Below, one piece after another: positions 59,656-64,000 of a stretch of DNA of 64,000 bases (the stretch's first letter is position 1; each line of letters starts with the position of its first letter). The DNA comes from Bacillota bacterium. GTDB lineage: Bacteria > Bacillota > Clostridia > Christensenellales > SZUA-584. The translations under genes and the position numbers were made by a program. The notes beneath the pieces were generated by a model. It did no database searches. It was not told where the DNA came from and saw only the letters and a program-made list of their open reading frames with translations. Where the stretch lies: NCBI GenBank assembly GCA_023410595.1, contig JAEYPO010000009.1:186001-250000 (forward strand), given 5' to 3'.

Positions 59656-61044
59656 ATGAACCAGACTACCAATATGACGGAGGGCAGGCCTCTCCGCCTT
59701 ATTGTATTGTTCGCGTTGCCCATGTTCTTCAGCAACATCTTTCAGGAGCTTTACTACATCACTGACAGCATTATTGTAGGCCGTATGATGGGAGTAAAGG
59801 CGTTCGCTTCCGTCGGCGCGGCGGGATTCTACTACTGGCTCGTGCTCGGTATCATATTCGGATTTTCTCAGGGGTTCGGAGCGCTGTTTGCGCAGCGCTT
59901 CGGCGCGAAAGACCATGAAGGATTAAAGCACGCGATAGCGCAATCGGTAATATGGACGGCGGCGCTTTCTGTACTGCTCACCGCGGCCTGCCTGCTGCTT
60001 TTGCGTCCGGCGCTCGTGCTGGTGAATACTCCCGCCGAAGTGGCGGATGGAGCGTATACCTATCTTGTGTGCGTTCTTGCGGCAACGCCGGTAATGTTCG
60101 CTTATAACGTTTGCGCGGCTTTGCTTCGCGCGCTTGGCAACAGCCGCACCCCTCTCGCGGCGGTTATGGTATCGAGCATTATTAACATTGCTCTTGACCT
60201 GCTGTTTGTAGGGCCTTGCGGCATGGGCATCGCGGGGTCGGCCATAGCTACCGTTATTGCTAATTGCTGCGCGCTTGTCTATTGCGTGCACAGGCTGAAA
60301 AGCATAGAAGCGGTGCGCATAACGCCTGAGGATTTCAAACGCGGCCGCGACGCTGCCGGTGCGCTTTTAAAGCTGGGGTGTCCGCTCGCTCTGCGCAATA
60401 TAATCATTGAAACCGGGAGTATTTTAGTACAGTATGTTATAAACGGTTACGGAACGCTGTATGTCGCGGGAATAGCGGCAGCCTTCAAGTATATAGGCAT
60501 CATGAACCTCGTAGGCTTTTCTCTCGATGGAGCCGCCATGGTATATGTCGGCCAGAATTACGGAGCGGGAAGGAGCGACCGCATCAAGTCAGGAATGCGC
60601 GCCGCCCGCCGGTTAGCGATTATCAGCTCTGTTATAACCGCCGCGCTTACGACGCTTTTCGGTAGGGAAATGATAAAGCTGTTCATCACGGGCGAGGTTT
60701 CCGAGGTGGCGGCCGTGGCCGAAATAGGATACCGCAACCTGCTTGCGTTCTCCGTTTGTCTGCCGTCGCTGTACCTGCTGCTTATCTACCGGAGCGCCCT
60801 GCAGGGCATGGGCAGCGCGGGAGCGCCTATGGCTTCCGGCTTTATCGAGCTTGCTATGCGTATACTGTCGGTATTGATACTGCCTGCGTTCATCGGCGTA
60901 TGGGGCGTCTACTTCTCGCTTGGTGCAGGCTGGGTAGCGGCGGCCATACAGCTTGTGATAAGCTACTACGTTGTTTTCCGAAAGCGTTTCAATGCCGGCA
61001 GCCAGCCATCAAGCCTCACGGGCTTGCCGGAGACCCCGAATTAG
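59656..61044 (+). CDS. MATE-family efflux transporter with a repeat-derived C-terminal tail
   Basis: 462 aa, twelve hydrophobic helices in two halves. N-terminal RPLRLIVLFALPMFFSNIFQ and ALPM/Q pattern, GSAIATVIANCCALVY and AALLRALGNSRTPLAAVMVS agree with MATE exporters (Na+ or H+ driven). GGAG lies before the ATG at 59656, 44 bp after GH2, so it may be co-transcribed with it. The last residues, QPSSLTGLPETPN, are encoded by a copy of the dispersed hairpin repeat (61004-61041) and the stop falls at its edge; the original tail was probably replaced. Confidence 0.9.
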   Translation: MNQTTNMTEGRPLRLIVLFALPMFFSNIFQELYYITDSIIVGRMMGVKAFASVGAAGFYYWLVLGIIFGFSQGFGALFAQRFGAKDHEGLKHAIAQSVIWTAALSVLLTAACLLLLRPALVLVNTPAEVADGAYTYLVCVLAATPVMFAYNVCAALLRALGNSRTPLAAVMVSSIINIALDLLFVGPCGMGIAGSAIATVIANCCALVYCVHRLKSIEAVRITPEDFKRGRDAAGALLKLGCPLALRNIIIETGSILVQYVINGYGTLYVAGIAAAFKYIGIMNLVGFSLDGAAMVYVGQNYGAGRSDRIKSGMRAARRLAIISSVITAALTTLFGREMIKLFITGEVSEVAAVAEIGYRNLLAFSVCLPSLYLLLIYRSALQGMGSAGAPMASGFIELAMRILSVLILPAFIGVWGVYFSLGAGWVAAAIQLVISYYVVFRKRFNAGSQPSSLTGLPETPN

Positions 61045-61082
61045 TACCCCACCAAGTCTCACGACTTGTCGGGGACCCCGTA
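61004..61082. repeat. Two GGGGnCCCC-type hairpin repeats in tandem
   Basis: GCCATCAAGCCTCACGGGCT then TGCCGGAGACCCCGAATTA (61004-61041, inside the MATE gene), and CCCCACCAAGTCTCACGACT then TGTCGGGGACCCCGTA (61047-61082). Confidence 0.8.
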
Positions 61083-61099
61083 TGAGGAGGCTTTATGTT

Positions 61100-61873
61100 T
61101 TATTTTACGCGGGACTTCTGACCGCTGTCTTTCCAGCCGCGGCGAAAGTTCTCTCTGCGGTATGCTCCGGGAGTCATGCCGGTGACGCGTTTGAAAACGC
61201 TCACGAAATGGCTCTGCGAATTGAAGGCGAGATAGCTGCCTATCTCGAGCAGCGAAAAGCTTGAGTACTTGAGCATGTTCTCCGCCGCCTCTATGCGCTT
61301 ATTGCGTATATAGTCGGAAACAGGCAGGCCTACTTCTTTTTTGAACAGCACCGAGAAATACGACCGACTTAATCCCGCCCGCGCAGCAAGCTCGTCAACC
61401 GATATAGGCTCCTGAAGGTGCAGGTAAATGTCGTCGAGCGCGGACTGTATTGGCTTTGGATAACGGCGAGCTTCGCGTATCGCCGCGACGCGCCGGGTGA
61501 ATTCCCTGACCATCTCGCGGTGCAGGCTTACTATTTCGCTGACGGTCTGGCAAAGGTCCATCTTGCGTATGAAAAGATCGCTTAAATTATAGGCTGTTTC
61601 CTGATCCATGCCGCCCTCGATTGCGAAGCGGGTAGAGAGCGTGGTGGCGGCCACGAAAAGATAGCGCTTGTTGCGCACCGGGTCCTCGGAGAGTTTGCCC
61701 ACAACGCTGGAGGAAAAAACACACGCCGCCTCTTCCTCGGCTCTCGGATCGCCTGCGCGCACGTACTCGAACTGCAGCAGTTCCTCGTTATACACGAGAT
61801 GCGAGAAGCCTTCCTCGCGCTGCTGGAACGCCATTCGCATCAGCGTCTTATCGATATTGTCGTTTTTGTTCAT
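61100..61873 (-). CDS. AraC-family regulator
   Basis: 257 aa. The C-terminal 100 residues hold both AraC helix-turn-helix units: ISVDELAARAGLSRSYFSVL, FKKEVGLPVSDYIRNKRIEA, YLAFNSQSHFVSVFKRVTGM, TPGAYRR. The N-terminal part (helical, EEGFSHLVYNEELLQFEYVR) has no clear cupin barrel and may sense a sugar or partner protein. It diverges from the MFS-GH5 pair with a 125-bp gap and probably activates it. Confidence 0.9.
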   Translation of the reverse strand: MNKNDNIDKTLMRMAFQQREEGFSHLVYNEELLQFEYVRAGDPRAEEEAACVFSSSVVGKLSEDPVRNKRYLFVAATTLSTRFAIEGGMDQETAYNLSDLFIRKMDLCQTVSEIVSLHREMVREFTRRVAAIREARRYPKPIQSALDDIYLHLQEPISVDELAARAGLSRSYFSVLFKKEVGLPVSDYIRNKRIEAAENMLKYSSFSLLEIGSYLAFNSQSHFVSVFKRVTGMTPGAYRRENFRRGWKDSGQKSRVK

Positions 61874-61998
61874 ATATACACCCTTAATAAACCCTCAACG
61901 TACAGAACGATTATATCATGGATCAAATATTCAAGATATACACTGCGCAAAAATGCTGTTAAAGTGCATCTATATATAACGATGTAAACACATAACAA

Positions 61999-63213
61999 AT
62001 GTCGGAGGTTGAAAGCAGTATAACTATGACAACATTGCTTCTCGTAATAATCTATGCCGCGTTCATAGGGTTGGGGCTCCCCGACTCGCTGCTCGGCACG
62101 GCCTGGCCGGTGGCGCATGCCGATCTTGGGGTTCCGTTAAGCGTTGCGGGTTTTGTCTCGATAGTGGCCACGTTTGGTACCGTTATCTCCAGCCTTGTTT
62201 CCGAGCGCATGATAAAGAAATTCGGCACCGGAAAAGTGGCTGCGGTCTCCGTATTGATGACCTCGGCGGCGCTTATGGGCATGAGCTTTGTCGGCCATTT
62301 CTGGGTGGTGCTCGTTCTCGCTATACCTTTAGGGCTGGGCGCCGGGACTATCGACACTGCGCTTAATAACTATGTCGCGCTCAACTACCGCGCCCATCAC
62401 ATGAATTGGCTGCATAGCTTTTGGGGCGTAGGCGCTACAGGCGGGCCGCTTATAATGTCGGCGTTTCTTGTAAGCCGCAACTGGCACGGCGCTTACCGCA
62501 CCGTATCATTCGCACTGCTGGGCATAGCGGCGGTGCTTTTTGTGTCGCTGCCCTTGTGGAAAAAGTTAGGCGGCACTCCCGCAGCGGAAGAGCACAAAGC
62601 TCCGGTACTGAGGCGCGAGCTGATACGTAAGCCGGGCGCTGTTTTCGCGTGCCTCGCTTTTTTCACCTACTGCGCAGCCGAATATTCTACGGGGCTGTGG
62701 GCGAGTACATACTTTGTTAAGGTAAAAGGCATAACACCGGATATCGCCGCTTCATGGGCTTCTATGTTTTATCTCGGCATAACGGCGGGACGTTTCTTAA
62801 GCGGTTTCGCGGCGTTTAAGCTGAGCAGCCGCACTCTCGTGCGCATAGGGCAGTGCGCTATACTCGCGGGAATAATGATACTTATACCGTTTGGGGGAGC
62901 GGCTCAGATAATAGGGCTTCTGCTGATAGGCATAGGCTGCGCGCCTATATTTCCGTCGCTGCTCGATGAGACGCCCGGGCTGTTCGGCGCTGACTATTCA
63001 CAGGGAATGATGGGTCTGCAGTTCGCGAGCGCATACTTAGGCGGCACGATTTTGGCGCCGCTGTTCGGCTGGATATCGCCGTTTATAGGCCTTGGCATAT
63101 GGCCTGTCTACCTTCTTATGTTATTCGGCGCGCTGATATTCTCTACGGAGCGCACGCAGTGGGCGGTATCTAAATCAAGGCTCAGGGAAGAGGCCGTACG
63201 GGAAAACGCTTAG
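61999..63213 (+). CDS. Major facilitator superfamily transporter (sugar-type)
   Basis: 404 aa, twelve helices. IGLGLPDSLLGTAWPVAHAD, SEVMIKK-type loop (SERMIKKFGTGKVAAVSVLM), GLGAGTIDTALNNYVALNYR and MNWLHSFWGVGATGGPLIMS resemble MFS proteins of the FucP/Bypass-type group that act on sugars or related metabolites. It precedes the GH5 gene by 55 bp. The start is uncertain: ATG at 61999 has no good ribosome site, while GGAGG at 62004 is far from the next ATG at 62026. Confidence 0.85.
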   Translation: MSEVESSITMTTLLLVIIYAAFIGLGLPDSLLGTAWPVAHADLGVPLSVAGFVSIVATFGTVISSLVSERMIKKFGTGKVAAVSVLMTSAALMGMSFVGHFWVVLVLAIPLGLGAGTIDTALNNYVALNYRAHHMNWLHSFWGVGATGGPLIMSAFLVSRNWHGAYRTVSFALLGIAAVLFVSLPLWKKLGGTPAAEEHKAPVLRRELIRKPGAVFACLAFFTYCAAEYSTGLWASTYFVKVKGITPDIAASWASMFYLGITAGRFLSGFAAFKLSSRTLVRIGQCAILAGIMILIPFGGAAQIIGLLLIGIGCAPIFPSLLDETPGLFGADYSQGMMGLQFASAYLGGTILAPLFGWISPFIGLGIWPVYLLMLFGALIFSTERTQWAVSKSRLREEAVRENA

Positions 63214-63268
63214 TTTATGCGGCATTTATAACCGCATCTTGCCGCGTTATAAAACAAAGGAGGGTCAT

Positions 63269-64000
63269 ATGGTTTACGAATGGAAGGGAATCGGTTATCA
63301 CGGAGCGCTTAAGGTAAAGGATGCAAAGCTTACAAACAGCCGGGGCGAGACCGCACTGCTGCGCGGTATGAGCAGCCACGGCATGCAGTGGTATCCCCGT
63401 TTTGCCCGCGCCGACGGAATAAGAACAACAAAGGAAGCGGGCGCCAACGTGTTCCGCGTGGCTATGTATACAGACGAAGGGGGGTATCTTACCAACCCCG
63501 GGATAACGCGTGACGTGATACGCGCAGTCGATGACGCACTCTCGCTCGATATGTACGCTATCATAGACTGGCATGTTAATTACGATAAGGACCCGCTCGC
63601 GAGCGCGGATAAAGCCGAGAAGTTTTTCAGCGAAATGAGCCTGCGCTACGCAAACGAGCCGGGTGTACTGTATGAGATATGCAACGAGCCCAACGGGGAG
63701 GAAGTTACATGGGCGGGCAACGTCAAACCATACGCCGAGCGGATAATACCGATTATACGCGGCAATTCGCCCGGCTGTGTCATACTCGTCGGCTCGCCGA
63801 CGTGGAGCCAGGATGTGGACGTAGCCGCGGCCGACCCGCTGCACTTTGAGAATATAATGTACACGCTGCACTTTTACGCAGGAACGCACGGGGAGGCGCT
63901 GCGTGATAAATGCCGCGCGGCGCTTGCAATGGGCGCCGCCGTGTTTGCCAGCGAATGGGGCGCGAGCCAGGCGGACGGCAGCGGCGGAATATTCCCTCAG
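63269..64000 (+). CDS. GH5 endo-glycanase (cellulase-like), no signal peptide; runs off the window
   Basis: 244 codons are present and the frame is open at the right edge. MVYEWKGIGYHGALKVKDAK starts the protein; LLRGMSSHGMQWYPRFA, TTKEAGANVFRVAMYTDEGG, MYAIIDWHVNY, LYEICNEPNG (acid/base Glu near 140) and AVFASEWGAS (nucleophile Glu near 228) are the strand motifs of GH5, most like the endoglucanase subfamily. AGGAGGG lies five bases before the ATG at 63269. There is no signal peptide, so it should cut oligosaccharides inside the cell. Part of an MFS-GH5 unit opposite an AraC gene. Confidence 0.9.
   Translation, partial: MVYEWKGIGYHGALKVKDAKLTNSRGETALLRGMSSHGMQWYPRFARADGIRTTKEAGANVFRVAMYTDEGGYLTNPGITRDVIRAVDDALSLDMYAIIDWHVNYDKDPLASADKAEKFFSEMSLRYANEPGVLYEICNEPNGEEVTWAGNVKPYAERIIPIIRGNSPGCVILVGSPTWSQDVDVAAADPLHFENIMYTLHFYAGTHGEALRDKCRAALAMGAAVFASEWGASQADGSGGIFPQ

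Overview
The window reads as a chromosome segment of an anaerobic, spore-forming Clostridia-type Bacillota (roughly half G+C, many ATA and AGG codons). A SpoVT regulator, a TTG-started GlmS, a clostridial single-chain aconitase, AddA/AddB, Lgt, YitT, TspO and strong AGGAGG ribosome sites all fit this. No plasmid or phage structural genes are present. I cannot name a species; the polysaccharide genes suggest a gut or rumen plant-fibre user.

Layout. 1-6.4 kb, minus strand: addB-addA recombination nuclease (addA runs off the left edge), a 77-aa conserved small protein and a 577-aa helical-repeat protein. 6.6-15.2 kb, mostly plus: membrane glycosyltransferase, M29 aminopeptidase, rhodanese lipoprotein, TspO, VOC protein, SpoVT, aconitase and a two-gene CHR transporter. 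15.7-20.5 kb: a three-gene redox operon, cinA and a zinc-ribbon membrane protein. 20.8-24.0 kb: a 91-aa J-domain-like protein, then a MerR regulon (merR-aldo/keto reductase, and FMN reductase-GNAT) with matching 19-bp-spacer promoters. 24.0-34 kb: yitT, lgt, a PadR/FtsW-like pair, glmM-glmS, trxB and a C-terminal processing protease, all on the minus strand. 34.1-36 kb: ArsR-MFS pair with a clear operator.

36.1-41.5 kb is a hot spot. tRNA-Thr and tRNA-Pro are followed by copies of the tRNA-Pro 3' end, inverted and direct repeats, and accessory genes (HD hydrolase, HTH fragment, CPBP protease, TetR, amino-acid dehydrogenase), some with foreign-looking base or codon use. This looks like repeated integration next to tRNA-Pro and later decay.

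41.5-64 kb is a beta-glucan/mannan oligosaccharide locus: GH94 cellobiose phosphorylase, GH1 and GH3 beta-glucosidases, a complete Opp/Dpp-type ABC importer, GH2 beta-mannosidase, a GH5 glycanase without a signal peptide (runs off the right edge), a MATE and an MFS transporter, an AraC regulator and two close LacI paralogues. A 15-bp motif lies just downstream of, or near, the promoters of GH94 and both lacI genes. The picture is import of intact oligosaccharides followed by cytoplasmic hydrolysis and phosphorolysis.

Across the window are several families of short palindromic repeats. The most abundant ends in a GGGGnCCCCG block; one copy is read in frame inside addB and another forms the C-terminal tail of the MATE protein.
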